This document shows positions 1 through 7,762 of a stretch of 64,000 bases of DNA, one piece after another; positions within the stretch are counted from its first letter, which is position 1; each line of letters starts with the position of its first letter. The notes beneath the pieces were generated by a model that was not told the origin of the DNA, ran no database searches, and was given only the letters and a program-made list of their open reading frames with translations. The translations under genes and the position numbers were made by a program. Source of the DNA: Deltaproteobacteria bacterium (GTDB taxonomy: Bacteria; Desulfobacterota; Desulfuromonadia; Geobacterales; Pseudopelobacteraceae); contig JACPFJ010000002.1 of NCBI GenBank assembly GCA_016182975.1, positions 1-64,000 on the forward strand, in the 5' to 3' direction.

Positions 1-19
1 GACTTTGTGCGCTGTCCAT
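1..19 (-). CDS. Partial IS200/IS605-type transposase (tnpA) start, runs off the left edge
   Basis: Only the first six codons lie inside the window (M-D-S-A-Q-S, leftward). A strong ribosome-binding site, AGGAGG on the minus strand at 25-30, sits five bases before the ATG. From memory, this N-terminus matches a widespread group of IS200-type TnpA proteins (Y1 HUH single-strand transposases). The GC hairpin at 104-122 upstream fits the left end of such an element. Six codons cannot prove the family, so this is an inference from start sequence plus hairpin. Confidence 0.5.
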
Positions 20-103
20 GAAGGCCTCCTTTTCTGTAAACTTTGAGCGGTTCACAGTTAGGGAGGCTTTCTTACATTGCCGAAAAAGTCAAACTCTGGG
101 AGT

Positions 104-122
104 CCCCCGGCAAAGCCGGGGG
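104..122. repeat. Perfect GC hairpin at the IS left end
   Basis: Eight-base stem (CCCCCGGC / GCCGGGGG) with loop AAA. It lies two bases beyond the stop codon of the DUF499 gene and about 85 bases upstream of the presumed tnpA start. It may serve as the TnpA recognition hairpin and may also terminate transcription arriving from the DUF499 gene. Confidence 0.75.
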
Positions 123-123
123 T

Positions 124-2640
124 TTACCTAGATGAAATTACCAGCTTGTTTGACCATGTCACAGGATTTCCCGTCTCATATTGCTGTGAGGGATCGACAA
201 CAAGATACTGAACTCGAAGGGCATTTGTCTCCAGGAACACTTCACCAAGAACGGGGGATGCCCCAGAGACAGGACCGTCCACTGCATAATGGACTCGTGG
301 AACGGGTCCGGCATTCTGTGTCGTGATCCGCAGCCGGACACGTCCAGTATCGTCCGGCTCTCCCTCTGGAGTTACCTGAACTGAGGTCTTTTTCCTTTTT
401 GGTTTTTTCGTGATGTAACCATTCCCAAGGTCTTCCCATTTCCCTCGGTTACAGGCAAGTGCCCTCAACTGCTCGAGTCCGCGAGGTGGAAGCCAAGGCA
501 TACCGGCCTCTTCGTCTGCCCGGTCCACAATGTCCGACCAGCGAGCGTCATCCTGGCCTACCGGCCACAAGATGGTTTCTGCCCGATCACGTATCGCATC
601 AAAGTTCACATCAATGTCGAGATATAACTTCAATGGATCGCTGGTCAGTGTCTTCTCAATCTGTTCCTCTCCTACGAAAGGACGGGTGACATCCCGTGTA
701 ATATCAAGAGGCTTTGACGCAAGCTGTGGTGACCGTCCGGGGCGATTAATCGGGAAGAGAATCTTGTCAAAGAGGTTAAGTACCGTGGATGTAAAATCCT
801 GTTCGTAAGTCTCTCGCTTCCTTTCCAACTCCCCGCGTTGAGTGTGCCCCGGCCGAATCCGAACGTCGGCCTTAATCGCTGCAAAAAGCTGTCTTGCTGC
901 TTTTTCAACGCTTCCCATTTGGGTTTTATCCCCGGTCAATACACAAACATTATTCTTCTGTCCGAGAGATTCGAAGAACCTCTGGACCTCCTCTGGCGGA
1001 ATTTTTGAGTCTGGGCTTACAACAAGGAGAATCCTGTTCCTACGGACCTTATCGATGACTTCATCCAGCTTCGGCAACGGAATGACCTCGTCATACACCG
1101 TTTTACGCACCGGCTTAAACATATCTTTAAGTTTCGTACCGATGAGCTCATCGATTTTCGGCTCTGGCGCATCTTGGGCAATGCTCTGAAGAAGCTTGGT
1201 AAGGTTTTCCTGGCGGTCGAAATAGTATCTCCCTTCGGGGGTATGGTGGAGATACCATGCGCTACCATCGAGTGCCTCAAAGGCGGCATTAAACTCCGCT
1301 GTTCCATGGACCGGTGTCAGGAGGCACTCCATAGCTTCCTCTTTAGTCAGACCCTTTACAGCGTTCACCGCAGTAGAAAGACTGGCCGTTAGTAGAAGTG
1401 AGGCCACCTGAGACCCGGTATCGTATCCAGCCTGGAGGTCTATGAGCTGGGCATGCGCCGACACGTTCGCATCCCACAGGTCTTTCGCAATGACATCACG
1501 CATCCCAGAAATTTCTGTCAGCTTTTCCCGAACGTCAGCAATTGTCAGGTCGAAGTGTTGTGCTCCGATGAGGTAGACATCATTGTTTTGGCGTTTCCAC
1601 ACGGAATTGAGGAGCCGTGATATCAGCTCCATCAATCCTCTTGTCTGTTTAAATTTTTCGTTTTCTTTGAACAACGCGACGAGGTTCTTTAGGCGGGGAT
1701 GAAATGGATAGGTGTTTGCGATTTCATCAGCAATTGCTTCTGATCCCCGGTTGGCCACTCTGGAACGAGACGCTTCCTCAAGCGTTCGCCCGAAGTGAGA
1801 CGCAATGTCCCCGATTACTGCTGCATCAGGTAGGTTCTTGAAGAGGCGTTTCTTGAGGATGTCATAGATTTCATTTCCTGCAAGGTCGACTGGAGTAATG
1901 TTCCGCTCTTGTCTGCCGATTTCCTGTCGTGCATCATCCAACGCCTTGTTTATCAGCTTCGTCCCAGTATCGTAAGTCGCCGCGAGGTCGGACACTACAA
2001 CGCATACATTCGCTTTCTTGCCTGCGGCCGTAAGCATGTTGGCAAAGGCACGGGTTGCGATATCAGCAATTGTCCCGTTGCCGACCTTCTGGGTATCGAG
2101 ATAGTGGAAGTAAGGGGGTAACTCATCAAGCAGGATTAGGATGGGTTTGTCGCAATCGAAAAGCCTTAACCATGCCTTCTCGTCCGGGGCTTTCGGTCCT
2201 GAAGCCCAGAAGTCTTGGAAGATTTCCGGCTTTCCAAGCTGTTCGGCAATTTCCCCCCAGTAGAAGTGGTGAGGGTTGTTCCGGCCGTTAAATGCAGCAA
2301 TAACCGCGGTATCGAATGCATCTATATAAGGAATTTCGGCGCAGTAAGTAGTGCGGAGGCCTGGGGATTTGGCGAGAAGACCGATTCCAACAAGGAGGTG
2401 CGTCTTACCACCGCCCATGGCCTGCTTCAGGTGAAATATCGCCTGATTTGATTTTCCCGCCAGGCGACTGATACCTTCCGCGACAAGAGTCCTCATGCCA
2501 TCTGTTATATGAGTCCGTTCAAAAAAGAGGTGCCCATTTTCTTCAGTCGATATCAGCTCGTCGAGTTGCTCAATTTGGTCGCTCACCCGTACATCGAGAG
2601 CACCATCCTGCAGTTCACACGCGTCCCGTACTGTTCTCAT
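124..2640 (-). CDS. DUF499-family P-loop ATPase, defence-associated type, possibly 3'-truncated
   Basis: 838-residue protein with a Walker A motif (AMGGGKTH, residues 74-81) and a Walker B motif (ILILLDE, 167-173), the layout of DUF499 ATPases. Such proteins are usually encoded beside DUF1156-type DNA methyltransferases and helicases in predicted anti-phage or restriction-like loci, and are distantly like the BREX ATPases BrxC/PglY. No partner gene lies in the window; the neighbour to the right is unrelated. The start is set by AGGAGAG six bases upstream of the ATG. The stop codon (TAA, 124-126) sits right at the presumed IS200 left end, so the C-terminus may have been cut or altered by the insertion. 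The family is fairly sure; the defence role is inferred from known associations. Confidence 0.75.
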   Translation of the reverse strand: MRTVRDACELQDGALDVRVSDQIEQLDELISTEENGHLFFERTHITDGMRTLVAEGISRLAGKSNQAIFHLKQAMGGGKTHLLVGIGLLAKSPGLRTTYCAEIPYIDAFDTAVIAAFNGRNNPHHFYWGEIAEQLGKPEIFQDFWASGPKAPDEKAWLRLFDCDKPILILLDELPPYFHYLDTQKVGNGTIADIATRAFANMLTAAGKKANVCVVVSDLAATYDTGTKLINKALDDARQEIGRQERNITPVDLAGNEIYDILKKRLFKNLPDAAVIGDIASHFGRTLEEASRSRVANRGSEAIADEIANTYPFHPRLKNLVALFKENEKFKQTRGLMELISRLLNSVWKRQNNDVYLIGAQHFDLTIADVREKLTEISGMRDVIAKDLWDANVSAHAQLIDLQAGYDTGSQVASLLLTASLSTAVNAVKGLTKEEAMECLLTPVHGTAEFNAAFEALDGSAWYLHHTPEGRYYFDRQENLTKLLQSIAQDAPEPKIDELIGTKLKDMFKPVRKTVYDEVIPLPKLDEVIDKVRRNRILLVVSPDSKIPPEEVQRFFESLGQKNNVCVLTGDKTQMGSVEKAARQLFAAIKADVRIRPGHTQRGELERKRETYEQDFTSTVLNLFDKILFPINRPGRSPQLASKPLDITRDVTRPFVGEEQIEKTLTSDPLKLYLDIDVNFDAIRDRAETILWPVGQDDARWSDIVDRADEEAGMPWLPPRGLEQLRALACNRGKWEDLGNGYITKKPKRKKTSVQVTPEGEPDDTGRVRLRITTQNAGPVPRVHYAVDGPVSGASPVLGEVFLETNALRVQYLVVDPSQQYETGNPVTWSNKLVISSR

Positions 2641-2706
2641 GGCCTCTCCTGATTATTGCACCGATGATATGGAAATCTTATTTTGACCTGTCGCCGCACA
2701 TACTCA

Positions 2707-2744
2707 AAAGCCGCCTTCAGCACCATGCTGACAAGGGCGGCTTT
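2707..2744 (-). promoter_or_regulatory. Long leader hairpin upstream of the DUF499 gene (attenuator-like)
   Basis: On the minus strand a 9-bp stem AAAGCCGCC/GGCGGCTTT encloses a second perfect stem TCAGCA/TGCTGA, and four Ts end the structure. It lies between the predicted promoter and the DUF499 ATG, so it could act as an attenuator or the end of a short leader RNA. The U tract is short, which makes termination uncertain. Confidence 0.45.
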
Positions 2745-2819
2745 CGTCAAATCAATACGTTACCTCTGCGTTCACACTCCATCACCAATCACCCCATAAC
2801 ACCGCAAAATTACGCAAGT

Positions 2820-2848
2820 TTAATACACCTTTTCCGCCTTGATGTCAA
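2820..2848 (-). promoter_or_regulatory. Sigma-70-type promoter for the DUF499 gene
   Basis: TTGACA (2843-2848) and TATTAA (2820-2825) on the minus strand are separated by 17 bases. The predicted transcript starts near 2813 and has a leader of about 170 bases that includes the hairpin at 2707-2744. Confidence 0.55.
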
Positions 2849-3085
2849 CGGGAAAGCCTTACATGCACTGACTCCCACACTGTCCTCCAGGCTCCATCTT
2901 TGGTCACCTTTTGAGGCACTTTTTGGGGTGCCGTGGATTTCGGAAAAACTACCGCGTCAGGCTTGCATTTAGCCCCCCCCCCCGGCTCACTCCACCAGTC
3001 CCATGCGCGCCCAACCGCCACCCAACCCGGCAACCCCAAGCCCGAGGCACCCCGGCGAGGCGTCTCCACGTTCCGTCTCGCCCTT
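2849..3085. other. Non-coding stretch with an 11-C tract
   Basis: No convincing gene is visible between the DUF499 promoter and the hydrogenase-operon terminator. The stretch holds a run of eleven C residues (2973-2983) and a small hairpin, GGCAC/GTGCC (2915-2932). Open frames here have no usable ribosome-binding site. Confidence 0.6.
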
Positions 3086-3113
3086 AAAAAAAGGGCCGTG
3101 AAACCCATGGCCC
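3086..3113 (-). terminator. Intrinsic terminator of the hydrogenase/tusA operon
   Basis: On the minus strand GGGCC, an 11-base loop and GGCCC are followed by seven Ts. It lies about 35 bases after the tusA stop codon. Confidence 0.8.
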
Positions 3114-3148
3114 GGCCCGGCTTACGGCATGTTTACTGAGTTGACTGC

Positions 3149-3370
3149 CTAAAACTGAATCTGGCAGCGCTTTGCCGTCCCTTCTTGCTTGAACCAGAGC
3201 AGGGTCTTCTTGGAACGGCTGCACCAGTCGCGGACATCCTTCTCGAACGTGGGGCAGTCGGCCACGACCTCGAGTACATCGGCAGGCTTCATCTTCACCG
3301 CCATGACCGTTACCTTCAGGGTCGGTTGCGGGCACTTCAGCCCGCGTGCGTCTAGTTGTTGTACTGCCAT
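3149..3370 (-). CDS. TusA/SirA-family sulfur-carrier protein
   Basis: 73-residue protein with the family signature C-P-Q-P at residues 13-16, whose cysteine carries persulfide sulfur in TusA proteins. It also has the usual beta-alpha-beta-alpha-beta length. TusA-like proteins pass sulfur to tRNA thiolation, molybdenum cofactor work or dissimilatory sulfur metabolism. It is the last gene of the hydrogenase/HdrA operon, 12 bases after mvhD, with its own AAGGAGG site, so a link to sulfur or redox chemistry of that complex is possible. Two further cysteines (C39, C50) are present. The specific partner is unknown. Confidence 0.85.
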   Translation of the reverse strand: MAVQQLDARGLKCPQPTLKVTVMAVKMKPADVLEVVADCPTFEKDVRDWCSRSKKTLLWFKQEGTAKRCQIQF

Positions 3371-3382
3371 TTAGTGCCTCCT

Positions 3383-3841
3383 TCAACGTGGAATGGATAA
3401 CGGACCAAGATTGGTGACGGTTTCTACCATCTCGGTGATGACCTGTACGTATTTTTCTCCCTCGCCGGCCGAAACGTAGTCGAAGCGGCAGCGCTCGCGC
3501 ACGATGCCCATCTGCTCCAGTATCCGCGCCAGCATGGCGTGGCGCTGGGCGGCCCTGAGGTTTCCCTCCTTGTAATGGCAGTCTCCGGGGTGGCAGGCCA
3601 GGACGATGACACCGTCCGCCCCTCCCGCGAATGCCTTGAGGATGAACTCGGGATCGATCCTGCCGGTGCACATGATCCTCACGATGTTCACGTTGGGGGG
3701 ATAGGGGGTCTGCGCAGCCCCCGCCTTGTCCGCCCCGGCATACGAGCACCAGTTGCAGAGAAAACCGATGATACGCGGCTCAAACTGCGCAACTATAGAT
3801 GAATCCGGATCAACATTCAAGCGTTCCGCATGGGCGTTCAT
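3383..3841 (-). CDS. mvhD: MvhD/FlpD-type iron-sulfur subunit
   Basis: 152-residue protein of the MvhD family, which carries a [2Fe-2S] cluster and passes electrons between an MvhAG hydrogenase and an HdrA-type flavoprotein. Visible cysteines are CNWC (29-32), C58 and the CHPGDC motif (83-88), as in the family. The start codon overlaps the hdrA stop in an ATGA arrangement (3838-3841), so the two genes are translationally coupled. A much longer reading frame continues upstream through hdrA, but only this C-terminal part resembles a known protein. Confidence 0.88.
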   Translation of the reverse strand: MNAHAERLNVDPDSSIVAQFEPRIIGFLCNWCSYAGADKAGAAQTPYPPNVNIVRIMCTGRIDPEFILKAFAGGADGVIVLACHPGDCHYKEGNLRAAQRHAMLARILEQMGIVRERCRFDYVSAGEGEKYVQVITEMVETVTNLGPLSIPR

Positions 3842-5793
3842 TTCAGCACCCCCTCGATCTCCACCAGGATCATCTCGTTGGTGAAGTGGTTGGACTTGAC
3901 GGCGCCCACCGGGCAGGCGGCGACACAGGTGCCGCAACCATGGCAGAGCACGGCGTTCACCACCGCCACCCCGTTTTCCGCGTCGAAGCCGATCGCCCGG
4001 TAGGGGCAGACCTTCATGCAGACCTTGCAGCCGGCGCATCGCTCCGGATAGACCGAGGCGAACAACGGATCGAGCTCTATCTTGCGCCCAAGGGCCAGTT
4101 CGGAAAGGACATAGCCGGACGCGGCCATCCCCTGGCCGGTGGCGCGCTGGATATCGGTCGGGGCCTGGCAGGCGCCGGCCAGGTAGACGCCGCGCATCTT
4201 GCTGCGGGCGGAATCCATCCTGCCGTGCAGCTCCTCGAAAAAACCGAAACGGTCGAGGGGTACATCCAGCTGTGCCCCCAGCCTTTCCGCATCGGCATTG
4301 GGCACCACGGCGGGGCAGAGCACCACCAGGTCGGCGTTGATCGCGTTGCCGTTCCTGAAGCGCATCATCTGGCGGCCCTCCTCGTTGACGACAGCAATGT
4401 CGGCGATGTCGCGGTAGCGGATGAACGAGGCGTTCGGGTTGTTCCGGGCGGCACGGTGGAGGGCGTATTCCTCCTTGCCGGGCGAGACGATCTCCTTGTA
4501 GAGGTGGCGGATCTCGGCTTCCGGGAGCTTCGACTCCAGCAGGTGGTTGAACTTGAAGGCGTACTGGCAGCAGACGCCGGAGCAGTACGGCTGGTGGTCG
4601 TCGTCCAGTGACCCGACGCAGTGAACGATTGCCACGGAAGCGGGCGCCTCCCCGCCGGATGTGACGATCTCGCCGGCGGTCGGGCCGTTGGATGCCAGCA
4701 TGCGCTCGAATTCGAGGGCGGTGCGGACATCCGCAAGTCGGCCATAACCGAGGTTTTCGAAGCCGGAGCAGTCGTAGAGCGACGAGCCGGTGGCGAGGAT
4801 GATGGCGCCTACCTGGCGCTCGATCAGTTTCTCTACGTCGTCGTAGACGATGACCCCCTCGCCCATGGGGCAGGCCGCGCCGCAGGCGGTGCAGTCCGAC
4901 CCCTGGGTGAAGCGGGTGCAGAGGCCGGGGTCGAGGTAGGGGGCACTGGGGAGCGCCCCCATGAAGGTGAAGCCGATGGCCTTCTTCTCGTCCATACCGC
5001 AGTTGAAGGGGTTGGGGGCACTGACCGGACAGGGGTCGAGGCACTCGCCGCAGCCGATGCACTGGTGGGTATCCACGTAACGCGGCCGTTGCCGGACCTT
5101 TACCACGAAGTTGCCGAAATAGCCGACCACCTCGCTCACCTCGGCCATGGTGAGAAGCTCGATGTTGGCGGCGTGCTCGCCATGCAGTATCTCTCCCATG
5201 AGCGGTTCCAGCATGCAGGGGCCGCACTCCATGTTGGGGAACAGCTCCTCGTACAGGACCGGCAGCCCGCCGATGACCGGCGTCTTCTCCACCACTGTCA
5301 CCTTTCTCCCCGCCTCGGCCAGGGTCAGGGCCGCCTTGAGTCCTGCCGGGCCGGCGCCGATCACCAGCACTGCCGGAGATGCCTCCAGTTCCTGTTTCTC
5401 CAGCATCTCGTGCAGCTCCACCCGCTTGAGCGCCGCCTTGAGCGCCAGTGCGGCCTTTTTTGCGGCCTTCTCCGGGTCCTCGGTAACCCAGGCGATCTGC
5501 TCGCGGATATTGACCATCTGCATCAGGTAGGGATTCATCCCGGCCTGTCCCATGACCCGCATGAAGGTGGCCTCGTGTTCACGTGGTGAACATGCGGCGA
5601 TCACGATCCGGTCGGGCTGCTCGTCCCGAAGATCCTGCTCCAGAAACGACTTTCCTTCCTCCGAGCAGAGAAACGGGCAGGTCTTGAAATAGGCGATCCG
5701 CCCGCTGGCCGCCAGGCTCTCCCTGACCCTGTTGCTATCGATCCTGTCGCTTATGTTCGTCCCGCAGTTGCAGAAGTATACGCCGCTCTTCAT
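3838..5793 (-). CDS. hdrA: HdrA-like FAD/iron-sulfur oxidoreductase
   Basis: 651-residue HdrA-type subunit. It has an N-terminal cysteine region (C8, C10, C39, C43, C68), a Rossmann FAD site (GAGPAG, 146-151), a ferredoxin-like CIGCGECLDPCP motif, a further CTACGAACP cluster and two C-terminal [4Fe-4S] motifs (CAGCKVCMKVCP, CHGCGTCVAACP). In methanogens HdrA bifurcates electrons from MvhADG hydrogenase to heterodisulfide and ferredoxin through HdrBC. No hdrB or hdrC is present here, so the electron acceptor differs or is encoded elsewhere. It overlaps the protease gene upstream and mvhD downstream by four bases each. Flavin-based bifurcation is an inference from the family. Confidence 0.88.
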   Translation of the reverse strand: MKSGVYFCNCGTNISDRIDSNRVRESLAASGRIAYFKTCPFLCSEEGKSFLEQDLRDEQPDRIVIAACSPREHEATFMRVMGQAGMNPYLMQMVNIREQIAWVTEDPEKAAKKAALALKAALKRVELHEMLEKQELEASPAVLVIGAGPAGLKAALTLAEAGRKVTVVEKTPVIGGLPVLYEELFPNMECGPCMLEPLMGEILHGEHAANIELLTMAEVSEVVGYFGNFVVKVRQRPRYVDTHQCIGCGECLDPCPVSAPNPFNCGMDEKKAIGFTFMGALPSAPYLDPGLCTRFTQGSDCTACGAACPMGEGVIVYDDVEKLIERQVGAIILATGSSLYDCSGFENLGYGRLADVRTALEFERMLASNGPTAGEIVTSGGEAPASVAIVHCVGSLDDDHQPYCSGVCCQYAFKFNHLLESKLPEAEIRHLYKEIVSPGKEEYALHRAARNNPNASFIRYRDIADIAVVNEEGRQMMRFRNGNAINADLVVLCPAVVPNADAERLGAQLDVPLDRFGFFEELHGRMDSARSKMRGVYLAGACQAPTDIQRATGQGMAASGYVLSELALGRKIELDPLFASVYPERCAGCKVCMKVCPYRAIGFDAENGVAVVNAVLCHGCGTCVAACPVGAVKSNHFTNEMILVEIEGVLK

Positions 5794-6278
5794 GGCCGTC
5801 CCCTCTTCAAGGCAAAATCCCGCACGCCGCAGAGCCGCAGCACCTCTGCAACCGCCTGCGGCAGCGCGCCGCTTACTCCCTGGGTCAGCTCCTCGCCGAA
5901 TTGCTCCACCTCGGCGGCCTCGATCCCGATGATCTCGATGCTCTCCGGCATCGCCAGACCCAGATCGCGTCCCAGCGCCAGGGCCGTGGAAAGTTCGCCG
6001 TCGTGCGTGCAGAGCGTATTGCGTGTCGTCGCGGGCGAATCAAGGGAGAGACGCATGATCGTTCCCGGCGGATGAGCGCCGCTCTTCATGGCATCCACGA
6101 TGATCGCCCGGTCGTAACCGGCTATGGCCTCCATCAGCCTTAAGCCCCCGGCGTACGCCTCGGTCATGTCGATCCCGGCATCTGCCGGGAGCCGCTCTCT
6201 CACCAGCGCCGCGACCTTGATCCCAACGCTGTCGTCGGAGAGGATCGGGTTGCCCAGCCCGACCACGATGGTCCGCAT
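5790..6278 (-). CDS. Hydrogenase maturation endopeptidase (HyaD/HycI family)
   Basis: 162-residue peptidase of family M52, which trims the C-terminus of the [NiFe] large subunit after nickel insertion. The family start GLGNPILSDDSVG is at residues 7-19, with D16 as the likely nickel-sensing acidic residue. A second conserved acidic/histidine region follows in the middle (VDAMKSG, THDGELS). It lies directly behind the large-subunit gene with a one-base TGATG overlap, as expected for a dedicated protease. Confidence 0.88.
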   Translation of the reverse strand: MRTIVVGLGNPILSDDSVGIKVAALVRERLPADAGIDMTEAYAGGLRLMEAIAGYDRAIIVDAMKSGAHPPGTIMRLSLDSPATTRNTLCTHDGELSTALALGRDLGLAMPESIEIIGIEAAEVEQFGEELTQGVSGALPQAVAEVLRLCGVRDFALKRGRP

Positions 6279-7762
6279 CAGCCCCTGCTCACCGTGCGGA
6301 TGATCCCGCCTATGGCGTCGCGGATGTGTACCCTGAGCGGCATCCTCCCCACGGCCGCGTGCGTGGCGCAGGAGAGGCAGGGGTCGTACAGGCGGAAGGC
6401 CATCTCGATGCGGTTCAGCATCCCCTCCTCGACCACCTTTCCCTTGGTGATGAGCCGCTCGGCCGCCTTCCTGATCGACATGGTCATGGGGGCATGGTTG
6501 TTGGTGGTGCCGACGATCATGTTGACCCTGGTCAGGACGCCGCGTTCGTCGGCCTCATAGTGGTGGGTCAGCGTGCCGCGCGGCGCCTCGACGCAGCCGA
6601 CACCGCTGCCGGTGATCGGACCCGGCTTGGTGCGCAGCTCCGGCGAGGTGATCTCCGGGTCTTCCGCCAGCTCCAGCATGCGCTCGGCGGCGTAGAGCAG
6701 CTCCACCAGGCGCGCCCAGTGGGTCGCCAGCCGGAAGTGGACCGGCCGGTACCTGTTGTTCACTCTTCCACTCCCCAGGGTCTCGTAGAGGCGTTCGAAA
6801 TGTTCCTGCGCCCGGGGTGTCGCCATACCGTCCGAGACGTTCAGGCGGGACAGGGGCGAGGCCGCATACACCCCGCTGTAGGGTCCGTCCACGAAACCCT
6901 TCCAGCCGACCGCCTTGAGATAGGGATACTTCAGATAGCTCCAAGGCTCCACCCGCTCGGCAATGTGGCTGGCATAATCGCGGGCATGGTACTTGACCAA
7001 CTCGGCGCCGTCAGGCGCCACCACCCGCACCATGCCGTCGTAGAAATTCACCCGGTTGCGCTCATCCACCAGACCCATGTAGTAGGTTGCATGGGAATAG
7101 GTGTCGGAGGTGACCAGATCGAGATAGGCCGGGTTCTTGAGGACGATATCGTCGAAGACCTTGAGTGTGAACAGGGCAAACTCGACGTTCTGCTTTGCAA
7201 TCACTACGATCTCGTCGCGTTCCGCGGCCGTGATCGGCCGGCTCCAACCTCCGGGGAGGCCGGCCACCGGGTGGATGCTGCGCCCGCCCACGGTCTTGAT
7301 GACATGGTGATTGCGGGCGCGGCAGTCGATCACCTGCCTGCCGATGTCGAGCCCGACCTTCCTGATCACGCCGAGGATGTTGCGTTCGCCCGGCGGCGCA
7401 TCCGGCCCGATGATGAAATCCGGTCCTCCCAGGGCATAGAAGTGGGTGGTGTGGTCGGTGACGTAGAACGCCGAGTAGAGCAGCTCGCGCACCTTTTTGG
7501 CGGCGCTGGGCGGATCGGCCCCGAAGAGGGCGTCCAGGGCCTTGCTGGCCGCCATGTGGTGCGCCTCGGGGCAAACGCCGCAGATGCGGTTGGTGATGAC
7601 CGGCATATCCTCGGCCAGACGCCCTACGCAGAACTGCTCGAAACCGCGCAGTTCCGGCACCTGGAAGTAGGCGTTGGCGACATCCCCCTCCTCGTCCAGG
7701 AAGATGTCGATCCTGCCGTGCCCTTCCAGCCTGGTGATCGGATCAATGGAAATACGGCTCAT
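6278..7762 (-). CDS. mvhA: [NiFe] hydrogenase large subunit, group 3 MvhA-like
   Basis: 494-residue catalytic subunit. The nickel ligands are present in both motifs: RICGVC (59-64, C61 and C64) and DPCLSCATH (460-468, C462 and C465). The 26 residues after H468 are the probable peptide removed by the neighbouring protease. Length and motif wording fit the F420-non-reducing (methyl-viologen-reducing) group. It oxidises or forms H2 in the cytoplasm and hands electrons to the small subunit. Its start overlaps the small-subunit stop in an ATGA arrangement. Confidence 0.92.
   Translation of the reverse strand: MSRISIDPITRLEGHGRIDIFLDEEGDVANAYFQVPELRGFEQFCVGRLAEDMPVITNRICGVCPEAHHMAASKALDALFGADPPSAAKKVRELLYSAFYVTDHTTHFYALGGPDFIIGPDAPPGERNILGVIRKVGLDIGRQVIDCRARNHHVIKTVGGRSIHPVAGLPGGWSRPITAAERDEIVVIAKQNVEFALFTLKVFDDIVLKNPAYLDLVTSDTYSHATYYMGLVDERNRVNFYDGMVRVVAPDGAELVKYHARDYASHIAERVEPWSYLKYPYLKAVGWKGFVDGPYSGVYAASPLSRLNVSDGMATPRAQEHFERLYETLGSGRVNNRYRPVHFRLATHWARLVELLYAAERMLELAEDPEITSPELRTKPGPITGSGVGCVEAPRGTLTHHYEADERGVLTRVNMIVGTTNNHAPMTMSIRKAAERLITKGKVVEEGMLNRIEMAFRLYDPCLSCATHAAVGRMPLRVHIRDAIGGIIRTVSRG

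Larger units (their letters stand above)
1..122 (-). mobile_element. Left end of an IS200/IS605-like insertion sequence
   Basis: The segment contains the leader of the presumed tnpA gene and a perfect 8-bp GC-rich hairpin with an AAA loop (104-122). IS200/IS605 elements carry subterminal hairpins recognised by TnpA and have no terminal inverted repeats, so the outer boundary cannot be fixed by eye. The sequence on the far side of the hairpin is the end of the DUF499 reading frame, which suggests the boundary lies at about 122-128. Confidence 0.5.

Noticed and set aside
124-134. IS200 target-site call from TTTAC next to the hairpin
   Set aside because: TTTAC lies on the strand opposite to that expected for the presumed tnpA orientation, so it does not prove the insertion site.
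2845-3108. Leftward open frame of 87 codons right of the DUF499 promoter
   Set aside because: Its start codon lies inside the terminator hairpin at 3086-3113, it has no ribosome-binding site, and composition follows the GC-rich non-coding strand.
3799-5589. Long rightward frames opposite hdrA
   Set aside because: They lie antisense to a gene with clear FAD and iron-sulfur motifs and are a by-product of high-GC codon use.
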